Of a DNA stretch of 16,547 bases, positions 7,234-15,013 are shown in pieces. The first letter of the stretch is position 1; every line of letters begins with the position of its first letter. Position numbers and translations under genes: made by a program. The notes below the pieces were generated by a model. The model saw only the letters and a list, made by a program, of their open reading frames with translations, was not told where the DNA came from and searched no databases. The DNA is taken from positions 1 through 16,547 of the forward strand of contig JADKBC010000037.1 in NCBI GenBank assembly GCA_016715205.1, in the 5' to 3' direction. This DNA is from Holophaga sp. Its GTDB lineage: Bacteria; Acidobacteriota; Holophagae; Holophagales; Holophagaceae.

Positions 7234-8201
7234 GCCAGAATCCTCCTGAGTGCCGGAAGGCGCTGTCTTAACCAACCGATGGCGCCTGAGGGGAAGAACA
7301 GAACGATCATCAGCAGGATGGCGCCTGAAACGGAGAGCTGGATATCTTTGAAGAAGGCATTGGTGACCAGGAAGCCGCGCATGCCCTGGTAGGCAAACGC
7401 GCCCATGATGGGGCCAAGCACGGTACCCTGCCCGCCCAGCATCACCATGACCAGCAGTTCGATCGGAGAGTGCAGCGGGACGGCGTCATGCGGTTCGACA
7501 TTGCCGTTCTTGAAGAAGAACAGGACGCCCACGATCCCCGGGATGATGGCCGAAAGGACATACGCCCAGGTCTTGGCGTCTGGCGCATTGACGCCCATCA
7601 CTTCGGCGGCGTCTTCGTTTTCGCGGATGGCCAGCAGCCCCAGCCCAAACTTGGAAATTCGGACGAAATGGCTGAGCAGAATGGCTGCCAGGACAATCAA
7701 CGCCAGGACGTAGAAGCTCATCTCCAGGGCTTTGGCTGCGCCGCCGTAGGCCAGGTAGGTTTTGAAGTTGAGGGTCAGCCCGGTCGGGCCGCCGATAAAA
7801 TCCAATTTTGTGATCAGGTTGCGCATGGCTTCGTTGACGCCGATGGTTGCCAGGGCAAAATAGGCTCCGCGCAGGCGTAGGATGGCTTTGCCCAGCAAAA
7901 AGGCCAGCAGCGCTGAACTGACACCTCCCGCCAGCATGGCCGCCCAGAGCGGCCAGCCCTGGGAAGTGAGCAGGAAGAAGCCGATATAGCCGCCAAAACC
8001 GTAATACACAATGTGCCCAAAGCTGACATAGCCGGTGTAGCCCAATAAAATATTCAGGCTGGAGGCCAGAGCGATGGCTTTCAGGATGGTAAAGATGCTC
8101 TCGCGGGCAGCCACACTGCCGCTGATGGTCGGCCAGAGAACCATGCTGACCAGGGCCAGAATGGGGAGGATGAGCCCGGTGTGTTTTTGCCAGTTCTTCA
8201 T
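7230..8201 (-). CDS. livM: Branched-chain amino-acid ABC transporter permease (LivM type)
   Basis: This intact 323-residue integral membrane protein has eight or more hydrophobic segments. It carries LivM family blocks NILLGYTGYVSFGHIVYYG, LRLRGAYFALATIGVNEAM, IGGPTGLTL, the cytoplasmic coupling loop RENEDAAEVMGVN, and MLGGQGTVLGPIMGAF. It forms the translocation channel with LivH and docks to LivG and LivF. The ATG at 8201 overlaps the LivH stop and the TGA overlaps the LivG start, both as ATGA, so the genes are translationally coupled. Confidence 0.95.
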   Translation of the reverse strand: MKNWQKHTGLILPILALVSMVLWPTISGSVAARESIFTILKAIALASSLNILLGYTGYVSFGHIVYYGFGGYIGFFLLTSQGWPLWAAMLAGGVSSALLAFLLGKAILRLRGAYFALATIGVNEAMRNLITKLDFIGGPTGLTLNFKTYLAYGGAAKALEMSFYVLALIVLAAILLSHFVRISKFGLGLLAIRENEDAAEVMGVNAPDAKTWAYVLSAIIPGIVGVLFFFKNGNVEPHDAVPLHSPIELLVMVMLGGQGTVLGPIMGAFAYQGMRGFLVTNAFFKDIQLSVSGAILLMIVLFFPSGAIGWLRQRLPALRRILA

Positions 8202-9062
8202 TTTTTCGCTCCAAACAGGCCGCTGGGTTTCACCAACAGAATCACAATAAACAGACCGAACTCAATCACCGGCACCCAGCTTGCTTCCATGAAAGCCGGG
8301 ATGATACTTTCCAAAACGCCCAGGAGTAAGCCGCCAGCCAGGGCCCCAACCGGATTGCCCAGCCCGCCCAAAACGCCGATCACAAAGCTTTTCAGCTCGT
8401 AGCCGCCGCCAGACAGGATGCTGAACGGGAAGAAGGTGGCGATCAGGCCGCCGGCAATCGCCGCCAGCATGGTGCCCAGCCCGAAGCTGAGCGCCAAAAT
8501 TTGAGTGGAAGGGATGCCCATCAGCTCGGCAGCCGCACGGTTGTTGGCAACGGCCCGGATGTATTTGCCCGGGCGGGTGCGGTAAAGGAAGATGTATAAC
8601 GAGCCTGTCACCAGCATCGCAACCAGAGCCGCAATCAGGCGGGTGCCTAAAAGGGAGGTTGAGCCGATCTGGATCTGGCCCATACTGAAATCAACGTTGT
8701 AAGGTGAGGTGGTGAAGGCGGCTGTGCCCAGGCCGATAATAATCATGTTGACCGAGAAGGTAGCCAGTAAAGAGGAAAGGTGCGGGGCGTTGATCACCCG
8801 GTGCACGGCAACCATGTAAATCACAATTCCAAGCAGCAGACCGGCCGCTGCAATCAGAAACAGCGCCAGGTAAGGGTTAATGCCCAATTTAATGAAGGCC
8901 AGGTAGCTGCCAAACATCCCCAGGGCGATGATCGGGCCGTGCGACAGGTTGATCACATTCATCACACCCCAGATCAGGGTCAGGCCCATGGCCGCTACGC
9001 CGTAGACAAACCCAAGCAGAATTCCATCTGGCAGCGAAGCGAAGCAGGTTGATTTGCTGCAT
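8198..9062 (-). CDS. livH: Branched-chain amino-acid ABC transporter permease (LivH type), N-terminal frameshift
   Basis: This is the second permease subunit of the LIV importer. The long open frame from 8989 has the family blocks MGLTLIWGVMNVINLSHG, RAVANNRAAAELMGI (coupling loop) and VLGGLGNPVGALAGGLLLG. It ends at a C-terminal SGLFGAKK. The real start is upstream. The ATG at 9062-9060 has a perfect AGGAGGT site and begins MQQINLL; after an indel near 9030 the neighbouring frame gives DGILLGFVYGVAAMGLTL, the expected first helix, running into the long frame. Reconstructed length is about 288 residues, normal for LivH. The gene is preceded by a strong hairpin separating it from the binding-protein gene. 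Confidence 0.93.
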
Positions 9063-9070
9063 AATCAGTC

Positions 9071-9077
9071 ACCTCCT
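9071..9077 (-). promoter_or_regulatory. Ribosome binding site of livH
   Basis: AGGAGGT on the minus strand lies 8 bases before the ATG at 9062-9060. It decides the start of livH in favour of this codon over the later in-frame ATG at 8989, and shows that the frame break near 9030 lies within the gene. Confidence 0.75.
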
Positions 9078-9109
9078 AGAATTCAAGACACATAAAGTTC
9101 AGGAAAAGA

Positions 9110-9142
9110 GGTGTACGATGCTGGTCGCCAGCATCGTACACC
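9110..9142. terminator. Perfect 15-bp hairpin between binding-protein and permease genes
   Basis: Arms 9110-9124 (GGTGTACGATGCTGG) and 9128-9142 are exact reverse complements around TCG. It sits 27 bases after the binding-protein stop and before livH. Such intercistronic stem-loops commonly let the binding protein be made in excess over the membrane parts, by partial termination or by shielding the upstream mRNA. No T-run follows in the minus direction. Confidence 0.65.
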
Positions 9143-9168
9143 CCAAAGAAGGTACGGCTAAAAAATGT

Positions 9169-10293
9169 TTATGGGGCGGGGATGGGGTAGAGGGCGGGTT
9201 TGGAGGCAACATCGGCAGGCCAGACAACCTCGCGCACCAGTTTGCCGGCGTCGTCTTTCTGCCACTGAATGACCACCATCGTGTGACCGATCTGCAGGCC
9301 GTGGGCTTCGGCAGAGGTGTCGAATTTGATACCGCCGTAGAAGGTGAACAGGTTCATCGCGTCCAGGGCTGCTTTGACTTTGGCAGGGTCAACCGAGTCG
9401 GCGTTGATGATCGCTTTCTGCAGGACAAGCCCGGCGGCGTAACCGCCAGCGGCGTGATAGGTGGGTTTATCGGTGTTGGCTGCGGCATAGGCGGCCGAGA
9501 AATCTGCACCCGAGGGGCCAAACCATTCGATCCCCAGGGCCTTGGCTTCTGCTTCGGTGTGGGTGGCTTTGCCTTCCCACTGGCTGGGGCCTGTCACGCC
9601 CAGAGCGGCGTCACCCAGTTCGGAGAATTTGCTGTCGGGGGCGGCAACCAGGAGCGAGATCAGCTTCATCCCGGCTTTGCGCTCGGAGAGCTGGCGGGCG
9701 AAGGTGCTGCCGTCCGGATAGTGACCGCCGCCCAGGACCACAGTAGCGCCAGATTCAACCAGTTTGTTGATGATCGGGCCAAAGTCGGTGGTGTCTGAGG
9801 CGTAGCCTTCTTCCAATACAATCTCGAAACCCTGAGCCTTGGCGTAGGGAGTCAGCCCGGCGACCACGCTGGTGGAGAATTTGTCGTTTTCATGGACGAT
9901 GGCGATCTTGGCGCCGGGGTCCAGCGATTTGAGCATGTCGACCGTGCTGAGCAGGTACAGGCTGCCGGGGGTGTAGAGCTGATAGATGTTGGTGAAACTG
10001 CTTGTAGGCGTCATCTTCGGCAGCGCCGATGGTGATCATGAGCTTGCCGTATCGTTGACCTGCTTCATCCAGAGGTTAAAGCCATTGACCTGGCGCTTGG
10101 AAGAAACTTCCTGGGCGCCGGTTTGTGAAGCGGTGAAACCAATCACGATTGTTTTTTCGGTTGGCGCTGCCGGGTTGGCAGCAGCCGGCTCTTCATTGGC
10201 GGCGGGTGCTTCGGTCGCCGGCGCAGCGCAGGCAGCCAGGAGCATACTGAAGACCAAAACGAAAACCATGAGATTCAAAAGTTTCTTGTGCAT
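9169..10293 (-). CDS. Branched-chain amino-acid ABC transporter substrate-binding lipoprotein, internal deletion and frameshift
   Basis: The start ATG at 10293 has AGGAGG 7 bases upstream and is followed by a lipoprotein signal (MHKKLLNLMVFVLVF, lipobox LAAC). An Ala/Pro/Glu-rich linker leads into the type I periplasmic-binding fold (KTIVIGFTASQTGAQEVSS, NGFNLWMKQVND). The frame ends at 10036. In another frame YGKLMITIGAAEDDAYKQ follows immediately, then from about 9995 FTNIYQLYTPGSLYLLSTV, KIAIVHENDKFSTSV and DFGPIINKLVESGATVVLGG, to the stop at 9169. Compared from memory with E. coli LivJ, about 60 residues between the ..VND helix and the LMIT strand are absent. These would hold the Ser/Thr-rich ligand loop of lobe I. 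It supplies ligand to the LivHMGF complex encoded downstream; the amino acid bound is not known. As read, the protein could not fold normally. Confidence 0.88.
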
Positions 10294-10365
10294 AACTTTG
10301 CCTCCTCCAGGCGGAATGTGGGATGATAGGACCGCAAGCGGCAAACTCTGCTTTGATGGGTGTTT

Positions 10366-10396
10366 ATTCTATAAAATCTGACGTAATTTTTGCTAA
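10366..10396 (-). promoter_or_regulatory. Putative promoter of the LIV transporter operon
   Basis: On the minus strand TAGAAT (10371-10366, five of six to TATAAT) lies downstream of TTAGCA (10396-10391), with overlapping alternative TATAGA (10373-10368) at 17-base spacing. The surrounding 10360-10432 segment is markedly AT-rich compared with the rest. It lies about 70 bases before the binding-protein start, downstream of the response-regulator gene and its hairpin. The -35 box is poor, so this is a modest call. Confidence 0.4.
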
Positions 10397-10410
10397 ATAA
10401 ACGGGGGGGA

Positions 10411-10432
10411 TTTATAAATAATTTATAAATAA
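10411..10432. repeat. Two tandem copies of an 11-bp AT-only repeat
   Basis: TTTATAAATAA occurs twice head to tail (10411-10421 and 10422-10432). Each copy contains the palindrome TTTATAAA. It lies just upstream of the putative transporter promoter, between it and the hairpin. It could be an activator site, an UP-like element or a bendable spacer. Confidence 0.6.
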
Positions 10433-10437
10433 TGCAG

Positions 10438-10474
10438 GAGGTTGTTTGGGTGGCGCAGCCACCCAAACAACCTC
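10438..10474. terminator. Perfect 17-bp hairpin after the response-regulator gene
   Basis: Arms 10438-10454 (GAGGTTGTTTGGGTGGC) and 10458-10474 are exact reverse complements around GCA. On the minus strand it begins 9 bases after the stop of the response regulator and precedes the transporter promoter region, so it most likely ends the sensor operon. The T-run (TTTT) follows only on the plus strand, where no gene ends. Confidence 0.6.
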
Positions 10475-10483
10475 TTTTCAAGC

Positions 10484-11173
10484 TCACCCATTAAAAATGT
10501 AGCCGATGCCGTGCTCGGTTTGCAGGTATTTGGGTTTAAGGGGGTTTGCCTCAATTTTTTGGCGCAGCCGGCCGATGTAAACCCGCAGGTATTCGGACTC
10601 GCTGCCGTATTCCGTCCCCCAGACATTTTGCAAGATCATGCGGTGTGGCAGCATTTTCCCGGCATTGCGCATCAGGTAGATCAGGAGGGTGTATTCGGTG
10701 GGCGTCAGCTCAATTTCATGATTGCGCACAGTCACCTTGTGGCGGTCCAGTTCGGCGACAATTTCACCGCGCTGCAGGCGTTCGTCCTTCTGGTTGGGCT
10801 CAGCCCAATGGGAGCGGCGCAGCACTGCCTTGATCCGGCCCAGCAGTTCGCCGATTCCAAAGGGTTTGGTCAGGTAATCGTCTGCGCCCAGGTCGAAGGC
10901 CCGCACCTTGTCCGATTCCTCGCCCAGGGCGGTCAGGATGATGATCGGCACATTCGAATTCTCACGAATCCGGCGGGTGGTCTCCAGCCCATCCATGTGG
11001 GGCATCATCACATCCAGGATCACGAAGTCAATCGGCTCGCGCTGAAACACGCTCAGGGCTTCCAGCCCGTTGGCTGCCGTCAGCACCTGGTAGCCGCGCA
11101 CCTCCAGGTTTTTGCGCACAAAATCGAGGAGTGGTTTTTCATCATCAACCACCAGAAATTTGATCGTGTTCAT
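10484..11173 (-). CDS. OmpR/PhoB-family response regulator
   Basis: This intact 229-residue two-domain regulator has a receiver domain at residues 4-118 with the acidic pair D10/D11, phospho-acceptor D54 (VILDVMMP), T81 and K103 (YLTKPF). A winged-helix DNA-binding domain spans about 135-228 (EIELTPTEYTLLIYLMRN, WGTEYGSESEYLRVYIGRL, and the C-terminal EHGIGYIF hairpin). Overall it resembles KdpE-like regulators. Its ATG (11173) overlaps the histidine-kinase stop as ATGA, so the two form one two-component system. The gene that follows on the same strand is the amino-acid transporter operon, a plausible target. Confidence 0.95.
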   Translation of the reverse strand: MNTIKFLVVDDEKPLLDFVRKNLEVRGYQVLTAANGLEALSVFQREPIDFVILDVMMPHMDGLETTRRIRENSNVPIIILTALGEESDKVRAFDLGADDYLTKPFGIGELLGRIKAVLRRSHWAEPNQKDERLQRGEIVAELDRHKVTVRNHEIELTPTEYTLLIYLMRNAGKMLPHRMILQNVWGTEYGSESEYLRVYIGRLRQKIEANPLKPKYLQTEHGIGYIFNG

Positions 11174-13715
11174 GCTATGGCTGCCTCCAGTGGAATAGAA
11201 AATGCGATGCAGGCCCCGCTGGTGTGGGGCTCCACCCAGATCTCGCCGCCGTGAGCCCGCACCAGCCCCTGGCAGATGGCCAACCCCAGCCCCGCCCCGC
11301 TGGCGATGCGCGAGAAGCTGTTGTCAATCCGGTAAAAGCTGTCGAAAATGCGCCCGGCTTCCTGGGGCGGGATGCCCGGCCCATTATCTGCCACCTGGAA
11401 AATGATTTTGCTGGCCTGCCTGTAAACCCGGACCTGAATGGAGGCCTGCTCGCCTGCGTATTTGAGCGAGTTTTCGATCAGGTTGCGGATGATGGTCTCG
11501 AGGCGCGGCGGGTCAGCAAATAGGGTGGGCAGGCCGGGCTCAATTTCTACCTTGAAGTTGCGGGTGTTGAGCAGGTGGGCCTGCCTGGCTGCCCGCTGGA
11601 TCATCTCGGGCAGGACACACTCCTCCGGTGAGAGGCGCAGCGAACCGGCCTCGATGCGTGAAAGGTCCAGCAGGTTATTGACCAGGTTGGTCAGCCGGTC
11701 GGCCTCGTCGGAGATAATGGTGACACGTCGTGGAGCAGCAGCTCCAGGCCAAAGGGGATGTTGTGGGCATCCATCACGTCAAACGACTCCAGGCGCAGGT
11801 GGATGCGCCGGCCCTGAAAGTCACAGTCGAATTCACAGGCCGCTTCGCTGGTGGTCTGGCTTTTCTTTTCCAGCAGGTCCCGGATTTGCTGGCTGGTTTT
11901 GGGGGGATCGGCTGTTTTGGCCGAGAGGAGCGAAAGCACATCATTAATCGAAAGTTCAGCCAGCTCGGTTTGGGGGGCAGCGGTCAGTTCGCTGATCCGG
12001 CGGTTGGCGTAGATGACCCGGCCATTCAGGTTGCTGAGGATCAGGCCGTCCTCCATCGACTGGATCAGCGCTTCCAGGCGGCGGCTTTGTTCCTGCAGGC
12101 GCATGTCGCTTCGCTCGAAAAGGATAGCGTTTTCAATGGCCATGGAAGCCTGGTTGGCAAAGCTGGAGAGGAGCTGGATTTCGTTGTAGCTGAATTCGTG
12201 CGGCGCTCTGTGAAAGATCAGCAGGGCCGTTTTGGGGGCGTGTTTGGTGTTGAGCGGGACGGCCAAAAGGGCGCGGTAGCCTTCGGAACGCGCCAGAGCG
12301 CGGCGGTTGATGTACGACGGATCACTTTCGGTGTCGCTGACAAAGATCGGCTCGCGGGCGCGCATGGCACGCATGGTGACCGAATCGGGCTCGGAAGGCA
12401 GGATGGTGAGCTGCTCGGTGAACCTCTTGGAAAGCCCGCGGCTGGCGCGAATTCGGAAGGCTTCTTTTTCCGGGTCCAATTGGACGATGGCGTACATCTG
12501 AATCTGCAGCAGGCGTCCCATCTGTTCCAGGATCCGATCCAAAACGGTTTGCAAATCCAGGCTGGAGACGACAGCCGTGCTGGTTTCCAACAGAGTGGCC
12601 TGTTCCTTCAGCCGGTCGGCGATGGAGCCCTCCATCCGTAAAATACTGCGAATCAGCCGCCCGATCTGGTCGGTTCGCTGGGCCACTTTTTCGATCTGGG
12701 TCCGCTCTTCCAGGCTGATCGGCTGGTTCATCCCGATTGCCTGGCTGATTGGTGCGAGCTGTTCGAGGGAACGGATTACCCGGATGGAGAGCGTGCCCCA
12801 AAAGAACAGGCCGATCAGGATGAAAGTGGCGGCTGCGATCTGGGTGATCTGCTGCAGGATAATCCCGGTCTGGAAGGCGGCTGAGGTGGGCCGGCTGACA
12901 ATGACACTCCAGTTGATTTTTGGGATTGGTGCAAACGTGTACAGTTTTTCGACGCCGTCGGGGGCTGCTGTGTGGGTGGAGCTTGTTTCGAGCGGGATGG
13001 CGCTGATATAGCTCTCCGGCAGGATCTCTTCGGCGGGGTGCAGGAGCATATCCGGCTCGGGGTAGGCGATGATCTTGTTGTCGCTGTCCAGGATGATGAT
13101 CTGCAGGCCCTCTTCGGCCTGGTGTTCGGAGATAATTGCCGCCAGGGTGCTGCTCAGGCTTTCCAGTTTAAGGTTGATGCCTGCCACGCCCGAAAAGGCG
13201 CCGTCTGCCAGCCAGATTGGCATGACGGCAGTGGCGACCGCCTGGTTGGTGGTGGGCGAAATGCGCCCCTGAGAAATCAGCGGCAGGGTGGACTGCAGGG
13301 AGCGCTGGAAATATTCGCGAAACGAAAAGTCTTCGCCCACGGTGGAACTGGGGCCAGGCGGATAGTGGTACGACATGATCCCGTTTGCGTCCAGGCGGTA
13401 GACAAGGCTGGCGTCAGGACGCATGTCGAGTGTGATCTTGAACAGGCTCTCCATGCCCGCCGGGTCGTTGTTGATCACCGCCCGGTAGGTACTCAGCCCC
13501 GCCGCCGCCTGGAGCGCGTCGCCAATCCGGGTGCCGGTTTCCTGAGCGATGGAGCGGGCCAATGACAGGTCATTGGCTTCCACATCGGCGCGTGTCCGGG
13601 TACTCACCAGCCGGTTGAAGACCAGCAGGGTGATTAAAAAGGGCACAATCAGCAGCAAATAGAGCGCTAAAAGTTGAAAGCCCAGGTCGCGATGGAATCC
13701 AAACCAACGCCTCAT
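11170..13715 (-). CDS. Sensor histidine kinase, dCache-HAMP-GAF-PAS-HATPase, with H-box missing and a frameshift
   Basis: The N-terminal 674 residues read in one frame. TM1 is at about 12-34, an extracytoplasmic dCache-like sensor at about 40-280 (LVYRLDANGIMSYHYPPG, SFREYFQRSL, VAGINLKLESLSSTL), and TM2 at about 290-312. HAMP follows to about 365, GAF at about 375-530 and PAS at about 545-663 (ALIQSMEDGLILSNLNGRV). After LLLHDV the frame breaks at about 11735. Another frame continues TIISDEADRLTNLVNNLL, DLSRIEAGSLRLSPEE, then the ATPase domain: N-box NLIENSLKYA, DNGPGIP, FDSFYR and GAGLGLAICQGL, to the stop at 11170. The first dimerisation helix with SHELRTPL, including the phospho-accepting His, is not present in any frame. 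The ATG is 4 bases after the amidohydrolase stop; the stop overlaps the regulator start. dCache domains often bind amino acids or small acids. Confidence 0.9.
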
Positions 13716-13719
13716 CTGG

Positions 13720-14966
13720 TTAGCTCATTGTTTTGCGGATATCCTTCATGATCTTACCGTCTTTGATCACCAGGACGATGTTGTCCGGGTTTTCGAGCGA
13801 GCGGATGTTTTGGAGCGGGTTGGTTTTGACCACAATCAGATCAGCCAGTTTGCCTGCCTCAAGCGTGCCGATCCGGTCCTGCCAGCCCAGGCACTCGGCG
13901 GCGACCCTGGTGGAGGCGACGATCGAATCCATCGGGTTCATGCCGATGTTGACCATCAGCCCAAGTTCGCGCAAATTGGTGCCGTGCGGCATAACCCCGG
14001 CATCGGTGCCCATGGAGATTTTTACCCCGGCTTTCATGGCCCGGCTGATGCTGTCGCTGTGGATTTCGACCACTTCGCGCGCTTTGCGCACACCGTATTC
14101 GGGCATGCCGCCCTTTTCGCCGGCCTCAAGCACAGCCAGCGGCGCCAGGAGGGTTGGTACCAGGAAGGTGCCGTGTTTGAGCATCAGCTCAATCGCTTCG
14201 TCATCCAGGAAGATGCCATGTTCGATGGAGTGGATGCCAGCCCGCACGGCATTTTTGATACCCTGGGCGCCCTGAGCGTGGGCCATGACCTTTTTGCCCA
14301 GGCGATAGTCGGCCGCGCACAATGACTTCCAATTCTTCGGGGGAAAACTGGGTGAACTCAGGGTGGTCGGTTGGGCTGAGTACGCCGCCGTGGCGCAGAT
14401 CTTGATCACATCGGCTCCGGCGCGCAGAACTTCGCGCACCTTGCGCCGGCATTCATCCACCCCATCCACCCGGGCGGAGGGCACACCCGGGTAGGGCATG
14501 AATATGTCGTATTCCATACCGGAGCGCATCCAGCCATCCCCGTGCCCCCCGGTGATCGTCAGAACACTGATGCTGATTTGGAGCCGGGGCCAGCCACAAC
14601 GCCTGTTTCAACCGCCTGCTTCACCCCGGCGTCTGCCCCGCCCGCGTCACGCACGCTGGTGATGCCGGCATCTATGGTGCGTTTGAGGTAATTGACCGCA
14701 TTAAAGCGCATCGAAAATGGGGTGACCATATCCCGGGCCAGATTGACGCCTTCAAGCATCACATGGACATGGGTATCGATCAACCCTGGCAGGATGAAGC
14801 CCCCGCCGGCGTCAATTTCAGACAGCGCTGCGTCGGGTAAATTCAGGCTGCTGGCATGTCCCACAGATTGGATGCGGTTATCGCGGATCAGGACACCGGC
14901 GTTTGCCAGGGGCAGGCTGCCAGTGCCATCAATCAAGGTGCCGTTGCGGACCAGTGAAAATGTCAT
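13720..14966 (-). CDS. Metal-dependent amidohydrolase (Xaa-Pro dipeptidase/imidazolonepropionase-like), frameshifts
   Basis: This protein belongs to the amidohydrolase superfamily (TIM-barrel metal hydrolase). The N-terminal beta-sandwich and first metal motif are MTFSLVRNGTLIDGTG and GFILPGLIDTHVHVML (HxH). Further on are DAGITSVRDAGG, the Lys-bearing strand VIKICAT, the His motifs VMAHAQG and IHSIEHG, the catalytic GTDAG, and the closing GTLEAGKLADLIVV. The frame breaks near 14585 (GVVAGP then RLQISISVLTITGGHGDG). Between about 14395 and 14325 two compensating indels hide GGVLSPTDHP and SPEELEVIV. The reconstructed length is about 415 residues, normal. The start at 14966 follows an AGAGGAGAG site. 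It probably cleaves an amide or peptide bond in the cytoplasm; the substrate is unknown. A perfect TTGACA at 15003-14998 may belong to its own promoter, but the -10 is poor. Confidence 0.88.
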
Positions 14967-15013
14967 TATTCTCTCCTCTAATTTTGTCTGCGGGGGCTGT
15001 CAAAAAGCTGCGG

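Noticed and set aside
11730..12641. A 303-residue plus-strand open frame opposite the histidine kinase
   Set aside because: The minus strand encodes recognisable GAF and PAS domains in this region; the plus frame has none.
14998..15003. Promoter of the amidohydrolase at the perfect TTGACA
   Set aside because: No acceptable -10 box lies at 16-18 bases (TAGAGG is the nearest), so it is mentioned only in the gene entry.
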